Positions 55,877-64,000 of a stretch of DNA of 64,000 nucleotides are shown here, one piece after another. Position 1 is the stretch's first letter. Each line of letters opens with the position of its first letter. Origin of the DNA: Desulfitobacterium chlororespirans DSM 11544 (GTDB taxonomy: Bacteria > Bacillota > Desulfitobacteriia > Desulfitobacteriales > Desulfitobacteriaceae); NCBI RefSeq assembly GCF_900143285.1, contig NZ_FRDN01000006.1:186001-250000 (forward strand). The letters are read 5' to 3'. The position numbers and the translations under genes were made by a program. Under the pieces are notes generated by a model, which had not been told where the DNA came from, searched no databases, and worked only from the letters and a program-made list of their open reading frames with translations.

Positions 55877-56137
55877 CTAAAACGTACAGTCTTCATCGAT
55901 GATTCCTACAATGACAGCATCAATGGGTATATCGTCCTGCCCCAGCATTTTGCGGGCGGAGCTGCCTGTGCATACCAGCACCCGTTCACCGATACCGGCG
56001 CTGATGGTGTCGGCGGCAATGATCAGACGGCCTTTATCGATTCCACCCAGAACTTCCACCAGCATGAATTTCAGTCCTCTCAGTGAATCGGCCTTCCGTG
56101 TTGCCCAGATATTATCAATTACTTTTGCTGCTATCAT
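55877..56137 (-). CDS. Microcompartment pentameric vertex protein (EutN/CcmL family)
   Basis: 86 aa: MIAAKVIDNIWATRKADSLRGLKFMLVEVLGG, ending GSSARKMLGQDDIPIDAVIVGIIDED. Caps shell vertices. The ATG overlaps the end of the upstream BMC gene by four bases. Confidence 0.92.
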   Translation of the reverse strand: MIAAKVIDNIWATRKADSLRGLKFMLVEVLGGIDKGRLIIAADTISAGIGERVLVCTGSSARKMLGQDDIPIDAVIVGIIDEDCTF

Positions 56138-56445
56138 GGGTTCTCACCTACTTTGATTTCTCGCATTTTATATTGAATATCTTTAATAGCAGCTTCCACC
56201 GAGGCTGTATCGCCAAAAATGGCGATCATAATCAGGTTTTGCGGGCAATGACCTTTAATATCTTCCACAAAAACTCCCGCCGCTTTTTCAGCGATATCGG
56301 CAGCCACCACCATATCGATCATCCGCCCCTGAACTAAGCCGACGGCATCGTAGTTTTCCAGCGGAACACTTGGTGCAGAACCTTTACGGCGAAACAGGAG
56401 ATCCACCGTCCCTTGGGAAGGAGATTTGATGATCCGGTATTCCAT
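56134..56445 (-). CDS. Divergent BMC-domain shell protein
   Basis: 103 aa. A 30-residue N-terminal strand region (MEYRIIKSPSQGTVDLLFRRKG) precedes a BMC-like domain (AVGLVQGRMIDMVVAADIAEKAAGV, IAIFGDTASVEAAIKDI). The pore loop differs from EutM. May be a permuted or specialised shell hexamer. Confidence 0.75.
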   Translation of the reverse strand: MEYRIIKSPSQGTVDLLFRRKGSAPSVPLENYDAVGLVQGRMIDMVVAADIAEKAAGVFVEDIKGHCPQNLIMIAIFGDTASVEAAIKDIQYKMREIKVGENP

Positions 56446-56460
56446 GACTAAGACTCCTCT

Positions 56461-57303
56461 CTAAAGGATTTCCTGCGTACAGTTCAGAGCGATGCCTAAG
56501 GGTGTCACAAACATGGGGTTCTGCGGTTTATAGGTGGGAATACCTGTCTGTCTGGCGATGCTGGTTTCAATTCCTGCCAGGCAGCAGGTTCCGCCGACCA
56601 GATAGATTGTTTCGACTTGATAGTCCCTTAAGTGGCGGTTTAGGATGGAGGACACTTTTTCAATTACCGGCCCTACCACAGGAGTCAATTCCCGATGGTT
56701 TTTAGGGTTCTGCTTATAGTTTTCCGCCTCGTCAAAGCTTATTTTATAGGCTCCCGCTATCACCAGGGAAAAATGGGTGCCTCCGGTGGGTTCATCAGCC
56801 ACATAAATCACTTTTCCATCTTTAAGGATGGTAATTCCTGTGGTTCCTCCGCCGATATCCACGATGGCCCCATCTTTAATTTTCAGTACGGCATTGGCGG
56901 CTGTGGGTTCGTCCAGAAGGTTGGTGATTTCAAACCCGGCTCCCTGGACCACATGTTTGATCACTCCTGAATCCAGGGACATGGTTCCCGGCGGCAGAGC
57001 GGCTGCGGCATAGATGAGTTCCGTGCCCAGCTTTTCTTCCAGCTCCTGCTTCAATTCCTTAACGATGCGGATGGCGCCGATATAATCCACCACCATCCCA
57101 TCTTTAACCACATTGGCAAAGCGATAGGCCCCGGCCACCGGCTGATAATTCTCATCGAGAACTGCCAGTACGATATAGGCCGTTCCCAGATCAATTCCCG
57201 TATAATAAACGGAGGATTTGCTCAGGATGGGATGCTCAATCACTTTTTCGAAATCCTTAACCAGTTGATCGCAGTATTCAAAAGCCGAATTTACGTTTTG
57301 CAT
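56461..57303 (-). CDS. eutJ: EutJ-like Hsp70-fold ATPase
   Basis: 280 aa. Actin/Hsp70 ATPase signatures: YTGIDLGTAYIVLAVLDENY, GAIVDIGGGTTGITIL and YLVGGTCCLAGIE. EutJ proteins are proposed chaperones for microcompartment enzymes. The start at 57303 follows GGGAGG and overlaps the end of the preceding gene by 13 bases. Confidence 0.88.
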   Translation of the reverse strand: MQNVNSAFEYCDQLVKDFEKVIEHPILSKSSVYYTGIDLGTAYIVLAVLDENYQPVAGAYRFANVVKDGMVVDYIGAIRIVKELKQELEEKLGTELIYAAAALPPGTMSLDSGVIKHVVQGAGFEITNLLDEPTAANAVLKIKDGAIVDIGGGTTGITILKDGKVIYVADEPTGGTHFSLVIAGAYKISFDEAENYKQNPKNHRELTPVVGPVIEKVSSILNRHLRDYQVETIYLVGGTCCLAGIETSIARQTGIPTYKPQNPMFVTPLGIALNCTQEIL

Positions 57304-57962
57304 TGTTGCCCTCCCAGACACTTCCACATCATGAAGCAGAGGATGTTCATGATCAGATTGATTTTCTCAATGAGATCCTCCCGTGAGCAAACGTTGAGCT
57401 CCTTATCCCAATAGGCTTCCAAAACAGCAGATTCCAGCTCGCGGAGAGAAGAGCGCAAATGGTTTAACGAGGCAATAGCTGCTCCATTTTCCGCCCGCAC
57501 ATGAAATTCGGTGATATCAAAGTGTTTACCCAGATAGGTTGAACAGTTTTTCATCTCTGCTTCAGACCAATCCTGAAATTGCAGGTTAACCGGCGACGTC
57601 TGTTCCCATGTCGATCGTTTCACCTCGCTGAAGCATCTTCCCAAGGCAAATACTTCTTCGGCCAGAACAGTGCTGCCACCGCTCAAAAGGTTCGCTCCCA
57701 CCATCAAAAACAGGGATTCCATGCTTTCCATCCTGCGTCTTAAGCTCAGAACGCTCCAGCTTTCCCCTTCCTGTTCCCTTCCTGATTTGCCGTTGCCGGT
57801 GCTCTTGCTTTTGCTGTCCTGGGCTTCCTTCAGCTTGATTCCCCTATCGACAAGAAATTGGCGGGCTTCCGGTGTGAGTTTTGTCCGGGGTTCCAAGGTA
57901 TACGCCGTAAAGGGCTCTGCTTTATACAAATCGCGCAATTCCGTCTCGGTAATAAACCTCAT
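57291..57962 (-). CDS. Degenerate EutT-like protein of the choline operon
   Basis: 223 aa. The N terminus (RFITETELRDLYKAEPF...LTPEARQFLVDRGIKL) and the helical part (AAIASLNHLRSSLRELESAVLEAY) align by eye with EutT at 24802-25500. The region equal to ALNRLSSAFYILA there reads KINLIMNILCFMMW here, so a motif typical of the adenosyltransferase active site has gone. CutC needs no cobalamin, so loss of that activity would cost nothing; a retained structural or regulatory role is likely. Confidence 0.7.
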   Translation of the reverse strand: MRFITETELRDLYKAEPFTAYTLEPRTKLTPEARQFLVDRGIKLKEAQDSKSKSTGNGKSGREQEGESWSVLSLRRRMESMESLFLMVGANLLSGGSTVLAEEVFALGRCFSEVKRSTWEQTSPVNLQFQDWSEAEMKNCSTYLGKHFDITEFHVRAENGAAIASLNHLRSSLRELESAVLEAYWDKELNVCSREDLIEKINLIMNILCFMMWKCLGGQQCKT

Positions 57963-58071
57963 GGTTTCACCTCCGCTTCCTGATCTTCCTTAATTAATGT
58001 TCTATAAATAATACCCGATAATTAATACCTTTTAAATTAGTGCCTTTAAAATGCCTTTATAACCTTTATAA

Positions 58072-58524
58072 TCAGTGCCTTATTAAACTTGATAGGCTTA
58101 AGAGATATTCCTTCAGCTCTTCCACCCCTGTGTTGTCTGTTGACGAGATCCGGAAATAAGGTTCGGAAACCCCGATGCTTTGCAGCTGATGGATACACAA
58201 GGGAATGTTCTCCGGTTTCAGGTCAACCTTCATCATCACACCACTCACCGGACAGGTAAAGGTTTTGGCAAAGCTGGGCGGATAAACCTCCACAGGCCTG
58301 GATGAGTCGATCAGCAGGAGCACATGGGATGCCGTTTGGGCTGTAGCAATCAGGTATTTATACATAGAAGGGTTTTCAATATATGAACCGGGAGTGTCAA
58401 TGGTATTTTTCCCATAAATAACATCCTGGGTTTTCTTTAAGGGTCTGGAGGTATCATTGAGGATATTGGCCAAAGAGGATTTGCCGGCCTGAGTGGGTCC
58501 GACGATCATGATGCGCTTTTTCAT
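58072..58524 (-). CDS. EutP/PduV-type small GTPase-like protein
   Basis: 150 aa. Walker A is [35 protein letters not shown] and [12 protein letters not shown] complete the fold, with KVD in place of TKxD. Its start overlaps the end of the upstream shell gene by four bases. Paralogue of EutP at 26202-26663. Confidence 0.87.
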   Translation of the reverse strand: MKKRIMIVGPTQAGKSSLANILNDTSRPLKKTQDVIYGKNTIDTPGSYIENPSMYKYLIATAQTASHVLLLIDSSRPVEVYPPSFAKTFTCPVSGVMMKVDLKPENIPLCIHQLQSIGVSEPYFRISSTDNTGVEELKEYLLSLSSLIRH

Positions 58525-58874
58525 GTGCTGGTTATCCTGGCTGGAGTAAAGTTTAACAGTTTTTCCAGGGTGTCATTGATGGCGGCCATAGCGGCTCCCA
58601 CACTTGCCACATCTCCGGATATCACTAGGGAACCGGTAAAGCGGTCTAAAAATCCGATCTCCACATTGGAGGCCTTTGTGGCAATATCGGCAGCGATAAT
58701 CGCCGTCTCACTGGGGGTGAGGGTTAGGATTCCAATCGCGCCGCGTTCTTCAATTCCCAGACGTTCGTATAAGTCCTGTACCGGTGAAGCGATGATATGA
58801 GCCAGAGTGACCTGCTTACCGGGAACGTATTCCTGGATGATCCGTTTTCTGTCGAAGTCGTCGGTAGTGCTCAT
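58521..58874 (-). CDS. Permuted BMC-H shell protein (EutS/PduU type)
   Basis: 117 aa. [21 protein letters not shown] is the N-terminal strand that forms a beta-barrel plug in EutS/PduU, and [46 protein letters not shown] is the permuted BMC core. GGAGG precedes the ATG. It is the first gene after repeat copy B. Confidence 0.92.
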   Translation of the reverse strand: MSTTDDFDRKRIIQEYVPGKQVTLAHIIASPVQDLYERLGIEERGAIGILTLTPSETAIIAADIATKASNVEIGFLDRFTGSLVISGDVASVGAAMAAINDTLEKLLNFTPARITST

Positions 58875-58918
58875 AGAATGCCTCCGTTCGGATAATGGTT
58901 TTGCTGATCCGGGAGTGG

Positions 58919-59490
58919 TCTCCAGGATTTTGATTTACACCGGTCGCTCCATAAGCTGCGCGGACAAAACTACCGCTCAAGCCCTCCGCTCCGCCGGGAC
59001 GCCGCCCAAATCGCTCCTCGAAAGCACTGCTTTCGCACTTGTTCTCAATGGGCGGTTGGAAACGTCCTGTTTCCACCCCGGCTCCGCTGCAGGCTTTTCG
59101 CGAAGTTTTGTTTCCGCTCGCTTAAAGTCGCTTCCCTTGTGTAAATCAAAATCCTTGGGCTGCTTTTCGGGAGTGAGCAAGCGGGGCGTTGCAGGGCGGG
59201 CTTCCTTGCTTAGGTTGCTTTTTCCGTCTTGGCCGGGCCGCTTGCGGCATGGCCGGCTATTTTTAGACGGGGCTAATAGATGACCCCAAAGACCCCCAAG
59301 CGTAGCTTTACGTACAAAAGAGAACGGATTTAGCGGAGGGGCGGTCAGGTGAACGAAGCAGTCTTAACATTGTGGAGCCACGGTTCACATGCAGAAAACA
59401 GCGGGGTTTGGCGTAACAGTTAAGAATGCGAGTGAACCAGCCCTGGAGCTATGGAGAGAACGTTATGCGTGAAGCTACGCGACCCGGGCA
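58919..59490. repeat. Large dispersed repeat, copy B: candidate structured RNA
   Basis: About 570 bases between cutD and the first shell gene. Domain 1 is closed by CCAGGATTTTGATTTACAC (58922-58940) and GTGTAAATCAAAATCCTTGG (59139-59158), near-perfect inverted repeats. An extra hairpin CGAAAGC/GCTTTCG (59019-59035) is absent from copy A. Domain 2 is closed by CGTAGCTTTACG (59301-59312) with CGTGAAGCTACG (59468-59479), and inside it GCAGTCTTAAC (59358-59368) with GTTAAGAATGC (59419-59429). It interrupts the choline operon in the same orientation as copy A. Confidence 0.8.
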
Positions 59491-59508
59491 GCTTCGCCCC
59501 TGCCCAAA

Positions 59509-60492
59509 CTAATGCCTGATCACCGCCGCCCGCAGGTCATACTCTCCAATAAGGCGGGCGATCTCATCCAACTCCTCGGCCTTAAAGCTCAAATCCTCAG
59601 TAATGGTGTAGTCCATATCCAACTGCTTATATTTGTTAATCCCTAATTTATGATAGGGCAGCAGGTCGATTCCCTGAAAATTTTTGCAGCGATTGAACGG
59701 TTGCAGGAACTCCATGGTGCGGCGGATGGTGTCGTTGCTGTCATTCATTCCTCTGATCAGAGGCATTCTGATTTTGACATTGAATCCGCGGTGGATCAGC
59801 TCGGTCAGGTTATCGAGAATGCGTTCATTCCGTACCCCTGTCAGTTCGTAGTGCCGATCCGAGTCGATGTGCTTGAGATCATACAAGAACAAATCGGTGA
59901 ACTGAGCGATCATGAGCAAAGTATCCAGCTTGGCATACCCACAGGTTTCAATGGCGGTATTGATTCCCATCCGTTGACATTCCATGAGCAGATTGGTGGC
60001 AAATTCGGGCTGGGCCGTTACTTCCCCGCCGCCAAGGGTGACTCCTCCACCTGAGCTCAGGTAGAAGAGTGCGTCTTGTTGGATGATTTCCAGCACATCA
60101 GAGATTTTCAGATCTGTACCGGCAATGGAGAGGGCTTTTTTCGGACAGATTGCTTCACACTTGCGGCAGCCTACACAATCAATGCTCCGGTTGATGGTGT
60201 GCTTGGGCGGTCCATAGCAGGTATGTGCCGTCTTGCCGTCCTGATTGGCAAAAGAGTGGATGTTGACGGGGCAAACCGGAATACACTTGCCACAGTGAAT
60301 ACATGAGTCCTCCATATACATGACCTGGTATTTTCGTTCCAGTCCCTCCGGGTTGGAACACCATCGACATCTCAGGGGGCACCCTTTGAAGAAAATCAGG
60401 GTTCTTATACCCGGTCCGTCATAGAGAGAATACTTCTGAACATTGAAGATCCTCGCCTGCCGTTCTAAAATGCTGCAAATTTCAGTACTCAT
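59509..60492 (-). CDS. cutD: Choline TMA-lyase activating enzyme (glycyl radical activase)
   Basis: 327 aa radical SAM activase. The SAM-cluster motif is CPLRCRWC (Cys 38, 42 and 45), and an inserted ferredoxin domain carries CIHCGKCIPVCP and CVGCRKCEAICP. It abstracts a hydrogen from the C-terminal glycine of CutC to form the active radical. Directly downstream of cutC (86 bases). Stop is TAG. Confidence 0.95.
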   Translation of the reverse strand: MSTEICSILERQARIFNVQKYSLYDGPGIRTLIFFKGCPLRCRWCSNPEGLERKYQVMYMEDSCIHCGKCIPVCPVNIHSFANQDGKTAHTCYGPPKHTINRSIDCVGCRKCEAICPKKALSIAGTDLKISDVLEIIQQDALFYLSSGGGVTLGGGEVTAQPEFATNLLMECQRMGINTAIETCGYAKLDTLLMIAQFTDLFLYDLKHIDSDRHYELTGVRNERILDNLTELIHRGFNVKIRMPLIRGMNDSNDTIRRTMEFLQPFNRCKNFQGIDLLPYHKLGINKYKQLDMDYTITEDLSFKAEELDEIARLIGEYDLRAAVIRH

Positions 60493-60578
60493 AATGTCTC
60501 CATCTCTAGAAACTACCTATTTAAAAAACTACTAAAGAGCTGCCTATCTAAAAACTGCCTATAAATAAGAAACTATTT

Positions 60579-63125
60579 TTAAAAGTGATCCAAGACAGTC
60601 CGGCTGATGATTTCATCCTGAACTTCTTTGCATAATTCCACGAAGTAGGCGCTGTATCCGGCCACCCGAATGATGAGATCCCGATACTTATCCGGTTCGA
60701 TTTGAGCCCGTTTCAGAACTTCATTATCAACATAGCTGAATTGCATCTGGCCGTTGCCGAGGATGGAGGCTGTTCTGAGCAAGGTGATCAGGCCGTTTTC
60801 CCCTTCCGGAGTTTCCAGAATACCGCGCAATAGTTTGAAGTTATGCACCATGCCGATATTCATGGACTCGACGCTCAGCTTGCTGACGGATTTGATGATG
60901 GCGGTGGGTCCAAACTTATCCGCACCTTGGGTGGGACTGATTCCGTCGGACAGCGGTGTCCAGGCCAGCCGGCCGTTTGGTGTGGCTCCTGTTATTTCGC
61001 CGATGGGGGTGTTGTTGGAAATGGAAAGGGTACCATGGGTAAAATGGGAAAAAAGCATTTTGAAGGAATTGTGCACCCGCTCAGTCCAAACAATAATATC
61101 TGAAGCAATTAAATCAGCATAATCATCATCATTTCCGTATTTCGGCGCATTCAGGCAATCGGTCCGCAAGGCTTCATAGCCTTCAAAATTGGCATTCAGG
61201 GCATCCCTGATTTGTTTCAATGTGTACTTATTCTCTTCAAAGACCAGCTTTTTGATAGCGGCCATGGAGTCTGCATAAGTTCCCAGGCCGGAGAAGATCA
61301 AGCCAGGACCAAAATTGATCCGCGCTCCACCGTTGGTAACATCCGTTCCCTTTTCCATACAGCCTTCGACCAGCAAGGACATCAGAGGTTTGGGTACGAG
61401 CTCTTTATGAACACGCTGGCTGACGATGGTGCCAATGGCTGATAAGCGAATAATGTGCTCGATTTGCTGCTTGCAGGCGGCATCAAATTCTTCATATGTC
61501 TTGAAGTTATCGAGATCGCCGGTGTCAAGACCTTCCATGGTGCCCCGCCATTTCATGACCCCGCGGTTCAGAACAAATTCGATGGCGATGGGCCATTGAG
61601 TATAGCCGGTGGAGGTCCACTGATAGATACCGCCGGATTTCTGAGGTTCCACACAGCCCATCAGGCAATAATCCCGGGAATCCTCAATGCTGAAGCCTTT
61701 GGCCAGCATCATCTTGATATGGCTGTCATCAAAATGGCAGGCAGGGAAACCCAGTCCGGCTTTCACCACTTCCACGATCTTTTTCAGATAGCTTTGGGGG
61801 GATTGATTATGAATCCGGCAGGCCAGGGAAGGCTGATACATCTTGGTAAAGCGCACGGCATCCATGATCAGATAGGTCAGCTCGTTGGTGGCATCCCCTC
61901 CGGTACGCTTCTGTCCGCCTACAGTACAGTTGATGAAGGGTTGGTAGCCGGCGAAATATTTAGCGCCCTGCTCACTGGACAGCCACATTACTTCCGAGCA
62001 TTTGATCAGAAAACAGCTCAGCAATTCGAAGGCTTCCAGTTTGTTAAGCCGGCCGGCATCCATATCGGCCTTAAACATGGGGTAAATATATTGATCCAAA
62101 CGTCCCAGGGAAATACCTGTCTGGTTCTCTTCCACCACAAACAGGGATTCCAGGGTCCAAATCGATTGCAGGGCCTCATGGAAAGTACGGGGCGGGTTAG
62201 CCGGAACCCAGGTCAAAATGTCGGCGATCTTGTACAGTTCTTGTTTTCTTGCTGAATCCATTTCCCGGTCCGCTGTTTCCCGGGCATAATCGGAAAGCCG
62301 TTGGGCATAAGCCAGAATACCGTCGCAAGTTTCAATCTCTGCTTTATAGAAGTAGATCTTGTCCATATCCTCCGGGTTTTCCATAGACAATTTGCTCAGT
62401 CTGTCCTCAGCTTCTTGCCGTATTCCTTTAATCCCTTTTTTAATGAGAATCACATCATATCCGGGAGCGGTATCGCCGCCGCCGTTGATTTGATGGTAGG
62501 AAAGGTCACTGACAAAGGACTCCCCGGAAAAGGACCAGATCCCGGCATCTTCGTATTGTTTCTGACAAATCTCATCCACGCTCTTCCCTTCCCAGAAAGG
62601 GAAGATTTCTTCCCGGAGGATGCGCTTATCTTCCTCACTGATTTGAAAGGGATCCTGGGGCCGGGTGGCCATGGTATCCAATTCATCCCGTACCCATCTC
62701 CAGGCAATATCCGGCGAAAAGGCACCGGCCCGCGGTTTTCCGCAAGGATGTCCGATAATGAGTTCGTCTTTTTGAATGAGGAGAGGCGCTGTCTCACAGG
62801 CTCTCCTGAAGCACTTGGCCCGAAGCAGAATCTTGGGTAAGCCGGGGTTTATTTTGGTCACTTCCGTGAATGCTCTGGCCCGATAGATGCTGACACTGGG
62901 TTTAGCTTGCAAATAGGCTGTGCGCAGATTGTTTAAACGCGGGGTAAGACCGGTGATCTCCCCTTCGTAGACAGGGGATTTTCTCTCCTGGTCCGCCGAA
63001 GATGGGGAATTTACGGCCAGTTCCCTGGAGATCTCCTGAAATAGTTTCATAACAATAGCTGTTTCTTCTGGAGATAAGTTCTTAGTTACATCGGCAAATT
63101 TTGCCGAAAATTCTCTGCTATCCAT
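60579..63125 (-). CDS. cutC: Choline trimethylamine-lyase, glycyl radical enzyme
   Basis: 848 aa, the short (type I) form. Cleaves choline to trimethylamine and acetaldehyde. All diagnostic residues of the D. alaskensis enzyme, as I recall them, are present with an offset of two: Tyr210 and Asp218 in [10 protein letters not shown], Phe391 and Phe397 in YFAGYQPF, Cys491 and Glu493 in GCVEP, Thr504, and the radical Gly823 in RVAGYSAYF. This separates it from glycerol and propanediol lyases. GGGAGG precedes the ATG. Confidence 0.97.
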   Translation of the reverse strand: MDSREFSAKFADVTKNLSPEETAIVMKLFQEISRELAVNSPSSADQERKSPVYEGEITGLTPRLNNLRTAYLQAKPSVSIYRARAFTEVTKINPGLPKILLRAKCFRRACETAPLLIQKDELIIGHPCGKPRAGAFSPDIAWRWVRDELDTMATRPQDPFQISEEDKRILREEIFPFWEGKSVDEICQKQYEDAGIWSFSGESFVSDLSYHQINGGGDTAPGYDVILIKKGIKGIRQEAEDRLSKLSMENPEDMDKIYFYKAEIETCDGILAYAQRLSDYARETADREMDSARKQELYKIADILTWVPANPPRTFHEALQSIWTLESLFVVEENQTGISLGRLDQYIYPMFKADMDAGRLNKLEAFELLSCFLIKCSEVMWLSSEQGAKYFAGYQPFINCTVGGQKRTGGDATNELTYLIMDAVRFTKMYQPSLACRIHNQSPQSYLKKIVEVVKAGLGFPACHFDDSHIKMMLAKGFSIEDSRDYCLMGCVEPQKSGGIYQWTSTGYTQWPIAIEFVLNRGVMKWRGTMEGLDTGDLDNFKTYEEFDAACKQQIEHIIRLSAIGTIVSQRVHKELVPKPLMSLLVEGCMEKGTDVTNGGARINFGPGLIFSGLGTYADSMAAIKKLVFEENKYTLKQIRDALNANFEGYEALRTDCLNAPKYGNDDDYADLIASDIIVWTERVHNSFKMLFSHFTHGTLSISNNTPIGEITGATPNGRLAWTPLSDGISPTQGADKFGPTAIIKSVSKLSVESMNIGMVHNFKLLRGILETPEGENGLITLLRTASILGNGQMQFSYVDNEVLKRAQIEPDKYRDLIIRVAGYSAYFVELCKEVQDEIISRTVLDHF

Positions 63126-63170
63126 CCTTTGCCCTCCCTTTATTTATTGGCTGCCTTTATTCATTGACTT

Positions 63171-64000
63171 TTAAGCATTTCTATAAGGTAAAAGCTGTTC
63201 CAGCAATGTTTCCAACAGCTTGTTGAGGTCCTGGGTTCTTTCCTTAGGGTAACCTGGGCCGGAGCAAAAACTTCCGTTCAGCCCCGTTAGTCTCGTTAAT
63301 CCTGCTGATTCTACCGATTCTGCCGGCACACCACAGGTTATATCCTCCAGTTTTCGTACCCCATAGCCCACCTTGCGGATGTTAATCAAATTCAGTGGTG
63401 AAACATTATCTGAAGTGAATCCGCCGCCCACTGCACCGCAACCGAGAGTCAAGGCCGGGAAGAGATTGGTTGTCCCTCCGATTCCTCCCAAAGTGGCGGG
63501 GGTATTCACAAGTACTCGCGATACGGGGTTTTTCAGGGCGAATTCCCTGATCACCTGCTCATTCCGTGAATGAATGACGAGGGTATGCCCCCGGCCATCG
63601 TTGAGCAGCAACTCGATACACTTTTCACAGGCGTTGAGCCAATCCTTCTCCACATAAAAAGCCAATACCGGACAGAGTTTTTCTTTGGCATAGGGGTTAG
63701 CCGGTGAGACAAATCTTTGTTCAGAAATAAGAACCTTAGTGTTTTCCGAAACGGTGATGCCGATTTTCCGGGCCAGCTCCACAGCCGATTTACCGACGAT
63801 ATCCGGATTGACGCTGCCGTCAGGACGCAGAAAGAGCTTGCCGAGTTGTTCCGATTCCTCTTCTGAGAGAAAGTAGCCGCCATTCCTCCTGAGTTCCTGT
63901 CTTACTTCGTCGGCGATGCATTCCTCAGCTACGACGGATTGTTCTGAGGCCGACACGATGCCATAATCAAAGGTTCTGCTGGTAATAATGTCCGCTACCG
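63171..64000 (-). CDS. Aldehyde dehydrogenase homologue with Ser at the catalytic position, 5' end beyond the window
   Basis: The frame runs off the right edge (at least 275 codons). It resembles the dehydrogenase at 51147-52634, but the catalytic cysteine motif FDNGTICASEQ is here FDYGIVSASEQ: serine (TCG, 63951-63953) replaces cysteine. The C terminus (TQDLNKLLETLLEQLLPYRNA) keeps an amphipathic targeting helix. It is probably not an active acylating dehydrogenase; a structural or regulatory lumen protein is likelier. Its N-terminal half is not visible. Confidence 0.88.
   Translation of the reverse strand, partial: VADIITSRTFDYGIVSASEQSVVAEECIADEVRQELRRNGGYFLSEEESEQLGKLFLRPDGSVNPDIVGKSAVELARKIGITVSENTKVLISEQRFVSPANPYAKEKLCPVLAFYVEKDWLNACEKCIELLLNDGRGHTLVIHSRNEQVIREFALKNPVSRVLVNTPATLGGIGGTTNLFPALTLGCGAVGGGFTSDNVSPLNLINIRKVGYGVRKLEDITCGVPAESVESAGLTRLTGLNGSFCSGPGYPKERTQDLNKLLETLLEQLLPYRNA

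Noticed and set aside
61455-62255. Long open frame antisense to cutC (266 codons).
   Set aside because: Shadow of the strongly biased cutC codons; composition is not protein-like and no ribosome site was seen.

Overview
The window reads as chromosome of a strictly anaerobic, spore-forming, low-GC Firmicute of the Desulfitobacterium type. The reasons are a spore-cortex hydrolase pair (sleB/ypeB), an RNA polymerase delta subunit gene, lysine and glycine riboswitches, and above all a split pyrrolysine system (separate pylSn and pylSc) that I recognise from Desulfitobacterium hafniense. The species is an inference from remembered sequences; no search was run.

Layout. Positions 1-14.9 kb hold housekeeping genes, nearly all on the minus strand: alr (cut by the left edge), a FemAB-type peptidoglycan ligase, pyrG, rpoE, argS, a DUF1934 gene, ypeB, sleB, a class V aminotransferase, asnS, and gdhA on the plus strand. 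A decayed coding remnant follows (15.0-15.4 kb). At 15.5-20.1 kb (minus) lies a complete pyrrolysine operon, transcribed pylT-pylSc-pylB-pylC-pylD-pylSn. At 20.3-26.7 kb (minus) is an ethanolamine microcompartment operon (eutP-L-T-N-B-C-M-A) with a divergent LysR regulator. An alkaline-phosphatase-superfamily hydrolase (27.8-29.8 kb) separates it from a methyltransferase operon (30.0-34.5 kb, minus): corrinoid protein, methylcorrinoid:pterin methyltransferase, an MttB paralogue without Pyl, and a true MttB whose reading frame crosses an amber codon at 30518-30520. A sigma-54 enhancer-binding regulator is divergent from it (34.7-36.2 kb). At 36.3-49.5 kb come mixed genes (lysA under a lysine riboswitch, a TauE-type exporter, YbaK, a LOR/SDH protein, glnS, a tandem glycine riboswitch with an AGCS symporter, a chemoreceptor). 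At 50.2-64 kb (minus) is a choline-degrading glycyl-radical microcompartment operon, with cutC, cutD, shell proteins, PduS/PduT, PduL, EutQ/J/P homologues and two aldehyde dehydrogenase homologues, one cut by the right edge.

How it fits together. CutC cleaves choline to trimethylamine and acetaldehyde inside a shell. The pyl operon supplies pyrrolysine for MttB, which moves a methyl group from trimethylamine to a corrinoid protein and on to a pterin. Ethanolamine, the other common phospholipid head group, goes to the eut shell. Near-consensus sigma-54 promoters sit just before pylT and before the methyltransferase operon, so the sigma-54 activator next to that operon probably switches on amber decoding and its client together. 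A large dispersed repeat with covarying stems (6.9-7.6 kb and 58.9-59.5 kb) is the least explained element.
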